Both the position numbers and the translations under genes were made by a program. From Ilumatobacter sp. (GTDB taxonomy: Bacteria; Actinomycetota; Acidimicrobiia; Acidimicrobiales; Ilumatobacteraceae), in NCBI GenBank assembly GCA_018666235.1, contig JABJAB010000001.1, positions 106,308 through 170,307 of the forward strand: DNA of 64,000 bases, given 5' to 3'. The notes under the pieces were generated by a model. The model did no database searches. It was not told the DNA's origin and was given only the letters and a program-made list of their open reading frames with translations. Below are positions 17,543 to 24,476 of the stretch, one piece after another (positions within the stretch are counted from its first letter, which is position 1; each line of letters starts with the position of its first letter).

Positions 17543-17572
17543 GCCCCTAATTCACACTAAAGAAAGCTAAGC
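17543..17572 (+). promoter_or_regulatory. three 10-bp CTAA direct repeats upstream of the DUF2236 gene
   Basis: Units GCCCCTAATT, CACACTAAAG and AAAGCTAAGC follow one another with an exact 10-bp period. The middle unit shares CACACTAA with a unit in the carH/rhodopsin intergenic region (23127-23166). They lie ~110 bp before the GTG start at 17684. They are best read as an operator for the CarH-like repressor, by resemblance. Confidence 0.55.
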
Positions 17573-17683
17573 TACGGGCCGGTCGGACGTCGACCGGACA
17601 GCAATTGCGAAGTGCACCATGTTCCCCGTCGACCCCACTCCACCCACCGAGCAGATCAATCGAATGCGATCGGGAAGGGCAAC

Positions 17684-18631
17684 GTGATCAATTACCTCCG
17701 CGATCAGGTCGTGTCCGCCACCACGTCGCTATTCTCCCACGGTCCGTCACCGCTCGAGAAGACGCTCGACTATCAGGGCGACCCCGGCTTGCTCGGCCCC
17801 GACTCGATCTCGTGGCGCGTGATCGGAGACACCGCGGCGTTCGTCGGTGGGATCCGGGCGCTGCTCGTTCAGGCCGCCCATCCCGAGGTTGTTGCCGGCG
17901 TCGAGCAGCACTCTCGTTACCGGAGCGATCCGTTCGGACGCCTCAACCGGACATCGTTCTACGTCACCGAGACCACCTACGGCGCCCGCCCAGAGGTGGA
18001 AGCTGCCGTCGCGGAGGTGCGTTCGGCGCACCGTCCTGTCCGGGGCCAGTCGGCACGAGGCAAGCAGTACAGCGCCGCACATCCCGAACTGGCCGCGTGG
18101 GTGCACAACGTGTTGACCGACTCGTTTCTCGCTGCGTATCAAACGTTCGGTCCAGAGCAGCTCTCGGTGCAGGAGGCAGATCAATTCGTCACCGAGCAGG
18201 CCACGATCGGAGCCCTGCTCGGGGCGTCTCCCCTTCCGCTCACCGCGCGTGAACTGTCGGCGTGGGTTGCTGATCACCCGGCACTGTGCGCATCAGACGA
18301 TCAGGCCAGCGCGACGGCGTTCCTCCGCGATCCGCCGCTCCCGCTCGGCGTGAAGCTGGGTTACCGACTGCTGTCCGACGCGGCGGTGTCCATCATCCCG
18401 TCGCGGATCACCGACATTCTCGGCTTGCACCCGTCACCAGCGCGATCCCGCATCGGCGGCAGCGTCGTGAGCGGTCTGCGTTGGACACTGGGATCATCGC
18501 CGTCCTGGCACCTGGCGCTGGTCCGGGCCGGAGCTCCTGTGCCGAGCGGCCTGTTTCGCCAGCCGCTTCCACCAGGTGCGGCCGAGGTTCTGCGCGCAGC
18601 CGATCCCAGCAGTGCCGAGAGCCCAGATTGA
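17684..18631 (+). CDS. DUF2236 (MpaB/latex-clearing-protein-like) oxygenase family protein
   Basis: A 315-residue protein of the DUF2236 family (mycophenolate MpaB and Lcp-like). Characteristic blocks are SWRVIGDTAAFVGGIRALLVQAAHPEV, EQHSRYRSDPFGRLNRTS and VTETTYGARPEVEAAV. The conserved His residues in QAAHPEV and EQHSRY are the family's presumed metal or heme ligands. The start GTG 17684 (INYLRDQVVSAT) is preferred because GGGAAGGG precedes it. The longer frame from 17612 encodes no domain-like sequence. An upstream set of 10-bp repeats resembles the operator of the light-module repressor, so light control and an oxygenase role on isoprenoid-type substrates are an inference. Confidence 0.78.
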   Translation: MINYLRDQVVSATTSLFSHGPSPLEKTLDYQGDPGLLGPDSISWRVIGDTAAFVGGIRALLVQAAHPEVVAGVEQHSRYRSDPFGRLNRTSFYVTETTYGARPEVEAAVAEVRSAHRPVRGQSARGKQYSAAHPELAAWVHNVLTDSFLAAYQTFGPEQLSVQEADQFVTEQATIGALLGASPLPLTARELSAWVADHPALCASDDQASATAFLRDPPLPLGVKLGYRLLSDAAVSIIPSRITDILGLHPSPARSRIGGSVVSGLRWTLGSSPSWHLALVRAGAPVPSGLFRQPLPPGAAEVLRAADPSSAESPD

Positions 18632-18710
18632 TGGCAACCGGATGCAGAACCCGACGAATGTGTTGGCACCTTGGCCGCATCGGTGACGGAGCCAGACAGT
18701 CAGCCGTCGC

Positions 18711-19049
18711 ATGCTCCTGGTAATTCTCGCTGCGGTCTCCGCACTGGCGTTTTTGTACTACGGGGCCGAGACGTTGTTCGCCGCTCGGCCGCGCCGTGAG
18801 TTCGAACGGTATGGCATGCCTCAGTTGCGAGTGTTCGTCGGCTCAATGCAGCTGTTGGGTGCAGCAGGAGTCCTGATCGGGATCTTCGTGGCCCCAATTG
18901 GAGCCGTTGCCGCCGCTGGGCTCACGATCATGATGCTGCTTGGACTCGTTGCCCGGTACCGGATTCACGATGCGCCGCGGCTGATGATTCCTGCGAGCAG
19001 CCTTGCGCTGTTGAACGCAATGCTGGTGTTCCTGTTCGTCACGCAGTGA
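18711..19049 (+). CDS. DoxX-like four-helix membrane protein
   Basis: A 112-residue integral membrane protein with four hydrophobic helices and little else. Sequence blocks YYGAETLFAARPRREFERYGMPQLRVFVGSMQLLGAAGVL and the spacing fit the DoxX-like family (PF13564 type; motif shown in short form only). Members are quinone-linked or redox-membrane proteins of largely unknown role. The start ATG 18711 is clear, 79 bp after the DUF2236 gene on the same strand, so co-transcription is possible. It converges on another DoxX-like gene. Confidence 0.65.
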   Translation: MLLVILAAVSALAFLYYGAETLFAARPRREFERYGMPQLRVFVGSMQLLGAAGVLIGIFVAPIGAVAAAGLTIMMLLGLVARYRIHDAPRLMIPASSLALLNAMLVFLFVTQ

Positions 19050-19072
19050 TCTGCGCGACGGCAAGGCTGTTG

Positions 19073-19447
19073 TCAGTCGCGTTCGGCAGTCAGAGCCGCC
19101 ACGGTTGACAAGGTCAGGACCGTGATTGCGGGCATTGAACGCTTGATCGGGTCTTTCACCTTGACGTGCATGCCGATTGCTCCGAGCATGAACAAGGCAA
19201 GGCCGGTAGAGGCGGGGCGGACGAGCTTGGGCACTGCGTGTCCGGCGAGCATGAGCGTGGCGAGGCTGACCTTGGCGGCGCCGACGGCGTACATCTGGTT
19301 TTTCGAGAAGCCGTACTCCTCGAATTCTTCTTGCATGTTGGTCGCGCCGCCACCGCGGTAGCCGGTGTCTTTGTTGAATCTGTTGAACCAGACGTTGAGG
19401 ATCCAGAGAGCTGCGACTGTCTGGGCGATTCGGCCGACAATTTTCAT
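19073..19447 (-). CDS. DoxX-family membrane protein
   Basis: A 124-residue membrane protein from ATG 19447 with about four hydrophobic segments. NMQEEFEEYGFSKNQMYAVGAAKVSLATLMLAGH carries the usual DoxX arrangement of an acidic EYG-type motif before a helix, shown here in part. It ends in LTAERD. Function of the family is poorly known (membrane redox or thiosulfate:quinone type). It is convergent with the other DoxX-like protein, with which it shares only the fold. Confidence 0.6.
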   Translation of the reverse strand: MKIVGRIAQTVAALWILNVWFNRFNKDTGYRGGGATNMQEEFEEYGFSKNQMYAVGAAKVSLATLMLAGHAVPKLVRPASTGLALFMLGAIGMHVKVKDPIKRSMPAITVLTLSTVAALTAERD

Positions 19448-19611
19448 ACGGCGATCTTAGGCGCGGGGACGCCTGAAGGCGCTTCGAGCTCCGGCGTTTT
19501 GCAACACCCGCCCGCTCGATCATCAACTATCGCGATCGTGGCATGCCCGTTCTCCCCTTCGGTTTTATTCATGCTATAGTGTGATAAATAATCTCAACCG
19601 AAGGACGACCC

Positions 19612-19845
19612 ATGAAATCCCTGTTCAACAACCTGCCACCGGACTTCCGTCTGAAGCTTCCATTCCTGGCTGCTGGCTTCTTCTCGTTCCTTTTCTCCGT
19701 GTACCTCTACTTCGTGCTCGGCGAAGAGAACGCCGGCATCTTCGTCGGCCTCTGGGTCCCGTCGATTCACTCCCTCGGCACCCTGATCGTCGCACCGGCC
19801 AAAGTCCCGGTCGCGGTCGCCGAGCGCGAGAAGGTCGACTCATGA
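19612..19845 (+). CDS. small two-helix membrane protein opening the retinal operon
   Basis: A 77-residue protein from ATG 19612 with AAGGACGACC just upstream. Hydrophobic helices lie at about residues 17-36 (FLAAGFFSFLFSVYLYFVLG) and 42-62, the second containing GIFVGLWVPSIHSLGTLIV. A short charged tail follows (AEREKVDS). I do not recognise the family. Its stop overlaps the start of the next small gene by ATGA, and both precede crtY and blh on the same strand. This makes it a candidate accessory or regulatory subunit of carotenoid/retinal synthesis or of the rhodopsin complex. It lacks the PxE(E/D) motif of the heterodimeric CrtYc/CrtYd cyclases. Confidence 0.65.
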   Translation: MKSLFNNLPPDFRLKLPFLAAGFFSFLFSVYLYFVLGEENAGIFVGLWVPSIHSLGTLIVAPAKVPVAVAEREKVDS

Positions 19846-20036
19846 GCCTCGTCATCTTCGGCGTTGGGGTCTTCGTCTTCTTCCTCACCGTCTACGGCAC
19901 AGTGGTCGCGGGCGGTTTGCAGCTCACCAAGAAGCAGATCGAGACGAGCCCCGAACTCTCTCCCAGTCTCGATACAAATCCCGATGACCCCGACGATGGC
20001 CTTTCGACGAGCGACATCGTCCGGGCCGACTTTTAG
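19842..20036 (+). CDS. small single-helix membrane protein in the retinal operon
   Basis: A 64-residue protein beginning at ATG 19842, overlapping the previous stop. One N-terminal helix (residues ~2-24, VIFGVGVFVFFLTVYGTVVAG) is followed by a Lys pair and an acidic, Asp/Pro/Ser-rich cytoplasmic tail (SLDTNPDDPDDGLSTSDIV). Ten bases separate its stop from crtY. No family was recognised. Coupling to its neighbour suggests the two small proteins form one membrane unit. The role is unknown. Confidence 0.6.
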   Translation: MSLVIFGVGVFVFFLTVYGTVVAGGLQLTKKQIETSPELSPSLDTNPDDPDDGLSTSDIVRADF

Positions 20037-20046
20037 ACCCTCACCC

Positions 20047-21252
20047 ATGAATGCGGTCGACGCCGATCTGATCATCGCCGGCGCCGGCTGCGCTGGGTTG
20101 AGCGCGCTGTGGCAGGTCATGCAGCGACCCAACGAGCATCGCAAGGTCATCGTGATCGACCGCGACTTCGAGGTGGGCGACGACCGCACCTGGGCATTCT
20201 GGGGGACGCGTGACGCCCCCTTTGCTCACCTGGCCGACCAAACGTGGGATCAGTTGCGGGTCCGGTTTCCCGGCTGGGAGACCGTCGGCAGACTCCAACG
20301 CCCGAACGGCACATCGCCGAACGGCCGCAGGGTGTACAGCCGGGTCCGCCAGCGGGACTACGACGCGGCCATTCTCCACGATGCGGCCCGGCACCCCAAC
20401 ATCCGATTCGTGGCCCAGGACATCATCGGTTTTCGTGACGACCACACAGGCGGAGTCGTTGAACTCCCCGAAGGCGAGCTGCGCGCACCGCTCGTGTTGC
20501 AAAGCACGCGACTCTCGCCGTCCAACGATGCCGTGCCCGCACGCCATCCGCTGCGGCAACACTTCGGCGGCTGGGAGGTGCGGACCCAACACCCGATCTT
20601 CGATCCCCAAGTCGCGACGCTGATGGACTTCGACACCGACCAGTTTGATGCCACGGCGTTTTTCTATGTTCTTCCTGAAGCGCGTGATCGGGCCTTGGTC
20701 GAATTCACCATGTTCTCCCCTCAGCCTCGCGACCCTGCGTTCTACGACATCCAGCTCCGTGACTATCTCGAGCGACGCGGCGCGGGCGCGGTCTCGATCG
20801 AGCGCACTGAGTACGGGGTCATTCCCATGGATGATCGTCGCCGCGACCAGCAATGGGGCGAGCATGTCTGGAATCTCGGCACGGTTGGAGGGATGACCAA
20901 GCCGACGAGCGGATACACGTTTCAGCGGATCCACGCGCAGGCGCGCCATCTCATCGATCACTGGGCACACGGCACGACGCCGACGCCACTCCCCTCGCCG
21001 CCACATCGGTATCAATATGCGGACCGCACTCTGCTCAACATCTTGCATCACCACCCGGAGCGCGGCCGGCCGATATTCGAGCGTCTGTTTGCAACGTCGT
21101 CGATCGATGACGTGCTGACGTTTCTGGATGAAGACAGCACGCTCGGTAACGATGCCCGAATGTTGACCAAGCTGCCCTGGGCGCCGTTTCTCCGGGCGGC
21201 CGCCACAGAGTTCGGCGCCGATTTGTTGGCCGCCGTCTCCGGCCGGCGGTGA
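20047..21252 (+). CDS. crtY: lycopene cyclase (CrtY/CrtL-b type flavoprotein)
   Basis: A 401-residue flavoprotein that closes lycopene ends to beta-ionone rings, giving the beta-carotene needed for retinal. Residues 7-20 form the dinucleotide fold (LIIAGAGCAGLSAL). DDRTWAFWG is the hallmark D-x-R-x-W-x-F-W block of proteobacterial-type CrtY. FFYVLPEARDRALVEFTMFS and GTVGGMTKPTSGYTF match the middle and late motifs. The stop overlaps the blh start as GTGA, so the two are translationally coupled. No crtE, crtB or crtI is present in this window, so lycopene must be made from genes elsewhere. Confidence 0.9.
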   Translation: MNAVDADLIIAGAGCAGLSALWQVMQRPNEHRKVIVIDRDFEVGDDRTWAFWGTRDAPFAHLADQTWDQLRVRFPGWETVGRLQRPNGTSPNGRRVYSRVRQRDYDAAILHDAARHPNIRFVAQDIIGFRDDHTGGVVELPEGELRAPLVLQSTRLSPSNDAVPARHPLRQHFGGWEVRTQHPIFDPQVATLMDFDTDQFDATAFFYVLPEARDRALVEFTMFSPQPRDPAFYDIQLRDYLERRGAGAVSIERTEYGVIPMDDRRRDQQWGEHVWNLGTVGGMTKPTSGYTFQRIHAQARHLIDHWAHGTTPTPLPSPPHRYQYADRTLLNILHHHPERGRPIFERLFATSSIDDVLTFLDEDSTLGNDARMLTKLPWAPFLRAAATEFGADLLAAVSGRR

Positions 21253-22289
21253 CGACGGTGACGTCGACGGTGGCCACCACCGCCACTTCCCACGTCGAGG
21301 CACAGCGGACTCCGATGTCGCCGGGCGTGTTCCGAGTGGTCGTGGCAATCACTGCGGCGGTCACGGTGGCGGCAGTCGTTGCGCCACCGAGCGACACGGT
21401 GTCGGTGGCAGTGGTCATGGTGGTTGTTGCAGTGCTCGGCATCCCTCACGGGGCAGTCGATCACCTCGTCGCAGCAGCGCTCGGATCGACCGCCCCGACT
21501 CAACTCACACGCAGTGCGGCCACGCCGATCCGCCCGCTGCGCTTCCACCTCGCCTATCTGGCCGCAATGCTCGCCTACGGCCTGGTCTGGCTCGCCATTC
21601 CCGCGGTCGCACTCGCCGGGTTTCTCCTCCTGTCGGTACACCACTTTGGACAGAGCGATCTCGCGTCCTTGCAATTGGATCGTTGGCGCCAGGGTGCAAT
21701 TCAGCTCTCTCGAGGACTCTTTCTGGTCGGACTGGTGCTCGTGGCCAACCTCGCGGCGGTCAGCCCGGTGATCGACCGGATGGGCGGGTTCGATCCATCC
21801 GCGTGGGCATGGCTTGCCGGACACACCGCTGCCTGGTCTTTGGTATTGGTTGGTCAGCACCTCGTCATCGGACTCATCGTCGGCGCGCAGGTTCGCGACC
21901 GCGAGATCATCCGGCGAGAGGCCATCGCCGTCATTGCATTGACCGCGCTGTTCGTTGCAGCTGATCCCCTGATTGGGTTCGCTCTCTATTTCGGCCTGTG
22001 GCACTCGCTGAATCACCTTGGCGTGCTCGCCGAGGTGCTCGGACATCGTTCTGGCTCTGCAGCATTAGCCCCGCGACAACTCGCGCGACTTGCCGCTCCT
22101 CGCAGTGTCGCGTCGCTCGCTGCGCTGGCAATACTCATCGGTGGCGCGGCGGCGCTTGATCAAACCGAGTTGGTCGTGCCGGTCGCACTGATTTTCATCA
22201 GCATGCTGACCTTGCCGCACATGATCGTCGTCGAACGATTGTGGAAGGCGATTCGCTTGGAGACGCCGTCGGGCCAACGCCCCATCTGA
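21249..22289 (+). CDS. blh: Brp/Blh-family beta-carotene 15,15'-dioxygenase
   Basis: A 346-residue multi-helix membrane protein that cleaves beta-carotene into two retinals. Iron-ligand histidines of the family are visible: GIPHGAVDH (H67, H72), SVHHFGQSD (H131, H132), GLWHSLNH and TLPHMIV near the C-terminus. The GTG start at 21249 overlaps the crtY stop. The first ~25 residues are Thr/Ala-rich and not conserved in the family, so the true start could be slightly later. It supplies the chromophore for the rhodopsin encoded 0.9 kb further on. Confidence 0.9.
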   Translation: MTTVTSTVATTATSHVEAQRTPMSPGVFRVVVAITAAVTVAAVVAPPSDTVSVAVVMVVVAVLGIPHGAVDHLVAAALGSTAPTQLTRSAATPIRPLRFHLAYLAAMLAYGLVWLAIPAVALAGFLLLSVHHFGQSDLASLQLDRWRQGAIQLSRGLFLVGLVLVANLAAVSPVIDRMGGFDPSAWAWLAGHTAAWSLVLVGQHLVIGLIVGAQVRDREIIRREAIAVIALTALFVAADPLIGFALYFGLWHSLNHLGVLAEVLGHRSGSAALAPRQLARLAAPRSVASLAALAILIGGAAALDQTELVVPVALIFISMLTLPHMIVVERLWKAIRLETPSGQRPI

Positions 22290-22308
22290 TCAAGTGGCGT
22301 GTGATCAG
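22286..22308. terminator. inverted repeat between convergent blh and carH
   Basis: Arms CTGATCA and TGATCAG, 7 bp, surround a 9-base loop at the blh stop. This is a modest hairpin that could terminate both convergent transcripts. It overlaps the last codons of the repressor gene, and no T-run is present. Confidence 0.4.
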
Positions 22309-23096
22309 GTGCTGGCGTCGGCTGCCAGTTGCACATCGTCGATGAGGCCGCCGAGTGTCTTGCCCGCCCCACCAACGAGAGTGGGTGTTCCTGCGGCGCG
22401 GATCTGAACTGCGGCTTGTTCGGCTTCGTCTGCCGCATCCGGGTTGGTCAGCGAGATCACCACAACGTCGATTTCATCGTGGGCGGCACAGAAGCCGACG
22501 AGTTCATCGCCGGGCATATCTGCGCCGAGGTGATGCACGTGCCAATTGGCCTCGCGGAGCGCGACCGTGGCCATGGTGGTCGGCAGGGAGTGCAGGTCAC
22601 CAGAGACCGCAGCGACCATGACGGTGCCTCGCCGCCGCCCGCGCGGGTTTGGCAGCAGATCTCCGAGCGCGCGCTCAACGATCGCCGATGCTCGATGCTC
22701 GACCCAGATCGTCAGGTTGCCCTCGTGCCAGGCCTGACCGATTGCACGCAACGGTGGCGAGATCACCTGCTCGACCAGGTCCACGATGGTCGTGCCTTCG
22801 TCGACAAGCCGTCGGGCAATCTTGCGGACCTCGGATTCGTCGCCCTCGAGGAGTGCCTGATGCATGCGCTCGGACTGGCGCTGCAGACGGGCAGGGCTTG
22901 GGGCCGCAGGGGTCTGCGGAGCTTCGCGTTGGGCGCCAACCTCGGCCACATCGTGCGGCGAGACGAGGTATTTACCGCCGGTGAGCTGTGCGGGGAGGCG
23001 ACCGCTACGAACCCACCGGTACGCAGTTTGGTAGTGCACACCGAGCGCGTCTGCCGCTGACTGCAGCTCCAACATCGTCTCGGACTTATTGCTCAT
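22305..23096 (-). CDS. CarH/LitR-type MerR regulator with a B12-binding photosensory domain
   Basis: A 263-residue light-responsive repressor. Residues 9-55 are a MerR/excisionase-type DNA-binding domain (LQSAADALGVHYQTAYRWVRSGRLP, in part). Residues ~75-260 are the cobalamin domain. The four-helix bundle carries the W-x9-E-H motif that defines adenosylcobalamin photosensors (W123, E133, H134). The Rossmann part has D167-L-H169, whose His would be the lower cobalt ligand, although the usual following Gly is Pro172. In CarH, dark AdoCbl tetramers repress and light releases DNA. It is divergent from the rhodopsin gene. A TACAAT -10 element ends 6 nt before the ATG, so its mRNA is probably leaderless. 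Confidence 0.88.
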   Translation of the reverse strand: MSNKSETMLELQSAADALGVHYQTAYRWVRSGRLPAQLTGGKYLVSPHDVAEVGAQREAPQTPAAPSPARLQRQSERMHQALLEGDESEVRKIARRLVDEGTTIVDLVEQVISPPLRAIGQAWHEGNLTIWVEHRASAIVERALGDLLPNPRGRRRGTVMVAAVSGDLHSLPTTMATVALREANWHVHHLGADMPGDELVGFCAAHDEIDVVVISLTNPDAADEAEQAAVQIRAAGTPTLVGGAGKTLGGLIDDVQLAADAST

Positions 23097-23102
23097 AACG
23101 GC

Positions 23103-23108
23103 ATTGTA
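23103..23108 (-). promoter_or_regulatory. -10 element of carH; predicted leaderless transcript
   Basis: On the minus strand TACAAT lies with 6 nt between it and the ATG at 23096, placing the transcription start on or next to the start codon. The -35 position (17 bp further up, about 23126-23131) falls on the edge of the 10-bp repeat array, which would give autorepression. Confidence 0.5.
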
Positions 23109-23126
23109 CGCAATCAGGAATAAATA

Positions 23127-23166
23127 TGCACTAACTCACACTAATTCGTACTAAAGCTTGTTAAAG
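23127..23166 (+). promoter_or_regulatory. four tandem 10-bp direct repeats, probable CarH operator
   Basis: Units TGCACTAACT, CACACTAATT, CGTACTAAAG and CTTGTTAAAG run head to tail with exact 10-bp spacing. The first three share ACTAA; the last is degenerate. The array lies between carH (start 23096) and the rhodopsin gene (start 23212). CarH proteins are known to bind several short direct repeats of about 11 bp as a tetramer; 10-bp spacing here is a variation on that. Related units occur at 17543-17572. Confidence 0.65.
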
Positions 23167-23211
23167 TTGAGGCGTCCGCAACAGTGCGGTCACTTCACAA
23201 GGAGAAATTTG

Positions 23212-24030
23212 ATGGAGCTCACGTTGACCGAGGCGCAATACAACCTCGTCTACAACTCGTTCTCATTCGTCATCGCCAGCATGGGAGCAGCACTGCTGTT
23301 CTTCTTGCTGGTCAGAAGTCGAGTGGCCCCGCAACACCGCATGGCAATCACGCTGTCCACACTTGTCGTGGGCATCGCCCTCTACCACTACGTCCGAGTT
23401 TTCGGATCTTGGGAAGACGCCTTCAGTTACGTCGGCGGCGAATACGTCCAAGATGGCAAACCCTTCAACGAGGGCTACCGCTACGTCGACTGGCTGCTGA
23501 CAGTTCCACTTTTGCTCGCCGAGCTCGTGGTGGTCCTGAAGCTGACCAAGGGCAAGACGCGCAGCCTGATCGTTCGACTCACCATTGCTGCCGTTGCGAT
23601 GATCGCACTCGGCTACCCCGGCGAAATCGCTGCGGCCGACTCTTCGGCTCGCACCGTGTGGGGCGTCCTGTCGACCATTCCATTCTTGTACATCCTGTAT
23701 GTCCTCTTCGTCGAGCTCGGCAAGTCACTTGAACGTCAGAGTGGCAGCGTCAAGAAGCTGGTCGACGGCCTGCGCTACATCATCCTCGCCACATGGGGCA
23801 TCTACCCGATCGCCTACATGCTTCCATCGCTGATCGACGACGAGGCCAACGCCGAAGTCGCCCGCCAGGTGATGTATTCCATCGGCGACGTGCTCGCCAA
23901 GCCGCTCTTCGGTCTCCTGGTGCTGGGTATTGCTCTCGCCAAGTCCCGTGAGGACGGCTACGTCGAGCCGGGCGGCCAGCCCAACAGCGCCGCAGCACCT
24001 GACGATGCGAGCGAGCTTCTCGAAGCCTGA
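23212..24030 (+). CDS. xanthorhodopsin-like light-driven proton pump
   Basis: A 272-residue seven-helix retinal protein. Helix C gives D93 (acceptor), T97 and E104 (donor), the DTE motif of outward proton pumps. H59 pairs with D93 as in proteorhodopsin. L101 at the tuning position predicts green absorption. K230 in GDVLAK is the retinal Schiff-base lysine, with D226 as second counterion. Residues around WGVLSTIPF match xanthorhodopsin closely, including G151 at the carotenoid-antenna fenestration. The overall order and length match xanthorhodopsin (~273 aa). A strong AAGGAG lies 8 nt before ATG 23212. It converts light into a proton gradient across the cytoplasmic membrane. Confidence 0.95.
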   Translation: MELTLTEAQYNLVYNSFSFVIASMGAALLFFLLVRSRVAPQHRMAITLSTLVVGIALYHYVRVFGSWEDAFSYVGGEYVQDGKPFNEGYRYVDWLLTVPLLLAELVVVLKLTKGKTRSLIVRLTIAAVAMIALGYPGEIAAADSSARTVWGVLSTIPFLYILYVLFVELGKSLERQSGSVKKLVDGLRYIILATWGIYPIAYMLPSLIDDEANAEVARQVMYSIGDVLAKPLFGLLVLGIALAKSREDGYVEPGGQPNSAAAPDDASELLEA

Positions 24031-24055
24031 ATTCCTTCTGCCCGAACGCCCTGAC

Positions 24056-24089
24056 GGGCTCGACGCCTTCCCCCCGGGGCGTCGAGCCC
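24056..24089 (+). terminator. strong hairpin between rhodopsin and whiB
   Basis: A perfect 12-bp stem (GGGCTCGACGCC with its complement) and a 10-base C-rich loop lie 26 nt after the rhodopsin stop. There is no T-run. It could terminate or attenuate transcription before the WhiB gene, or stabilise the 3' end of the rhodopsin mRNA. Confidence 0.7.
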
Positions 24090-24105
24090 CCACTCGAAAG
24101 GATCA

Positions 24106-24465
24106 ATGATGACCACCGCAACCATCCCAATGCTCGACATCGAGATCGAAGCCATCGACTCGGTCGTGGCTGACGCTGATTGGAAACTGCAGGCTGCGTG
24201 CCGCGGGCAGATCGAACTGTTCTTTGCCCGGAAAGCTGAGCGTCCTCAAGCCCGAGAGCGCCGCGAGGCGAAGGCCAAGAAGATGTGCGACGTCTGCCCC
24301 GTCAGCACCGAGTGCCGCACGACCGCCAGGGAAAACCGTGAGTACGGATACTGGGCCGGCGAATCCGAAGAAGATCGTCACCTGCTCGGCTTCCGAGTCA
24401 CTGCTCCCATCGGCCTACGCGCTCGCCTCGCCGACGTCGAAAAGCGGCAGAGCCGCAGCGCCTGA
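24106..24465 (+). CDS. WhiB-family iron-sulfur transcription factor
   Basis: A 119-residue WhiB-like protein. Four cysteines are arranged C-(x~28)-C-x2-C-x5-C (AACRGQ, then MCDVCPVSTEC), to hold a 4Fe-4S cluster. The helix-turn signature GYWAGESEEDR stands in for the family's G-[VI]-W-G-G. The C-terminus is basic (ARLADVEKRQSRSA). ATG 24106 and ATG 24109 are adjacent; AAAGGA favours either. WhiB proteins respond to oxygen, NO or redox state and bind sigma factor. Its position right behind the rhodopsin gene suggests it reads the redox consequence of light, but the hairpin between them argues for partial independence. Confidence 0.9.
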   Translation: MMTTATIPMLDIEIEAIDSVVADADWKLQAACRGQIELFFARKAERPQARERREAKAKKMCDVCPVSTECRTTARENREYGYWAGESEEDRHLLGFRVTAPIGLRARLADVEKRQSRSA

Positions 24466-24476
24466 GCTGCGTCAGG

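Noticed and set aside
23212..24030. Heliorhodopsin or sodium-pump rhodopsin
   Set aside because: Helix C reads D-T-E and the termini and loops follow xanthorhodopsin; NDQ and heliorhodopsin motifs are absent.
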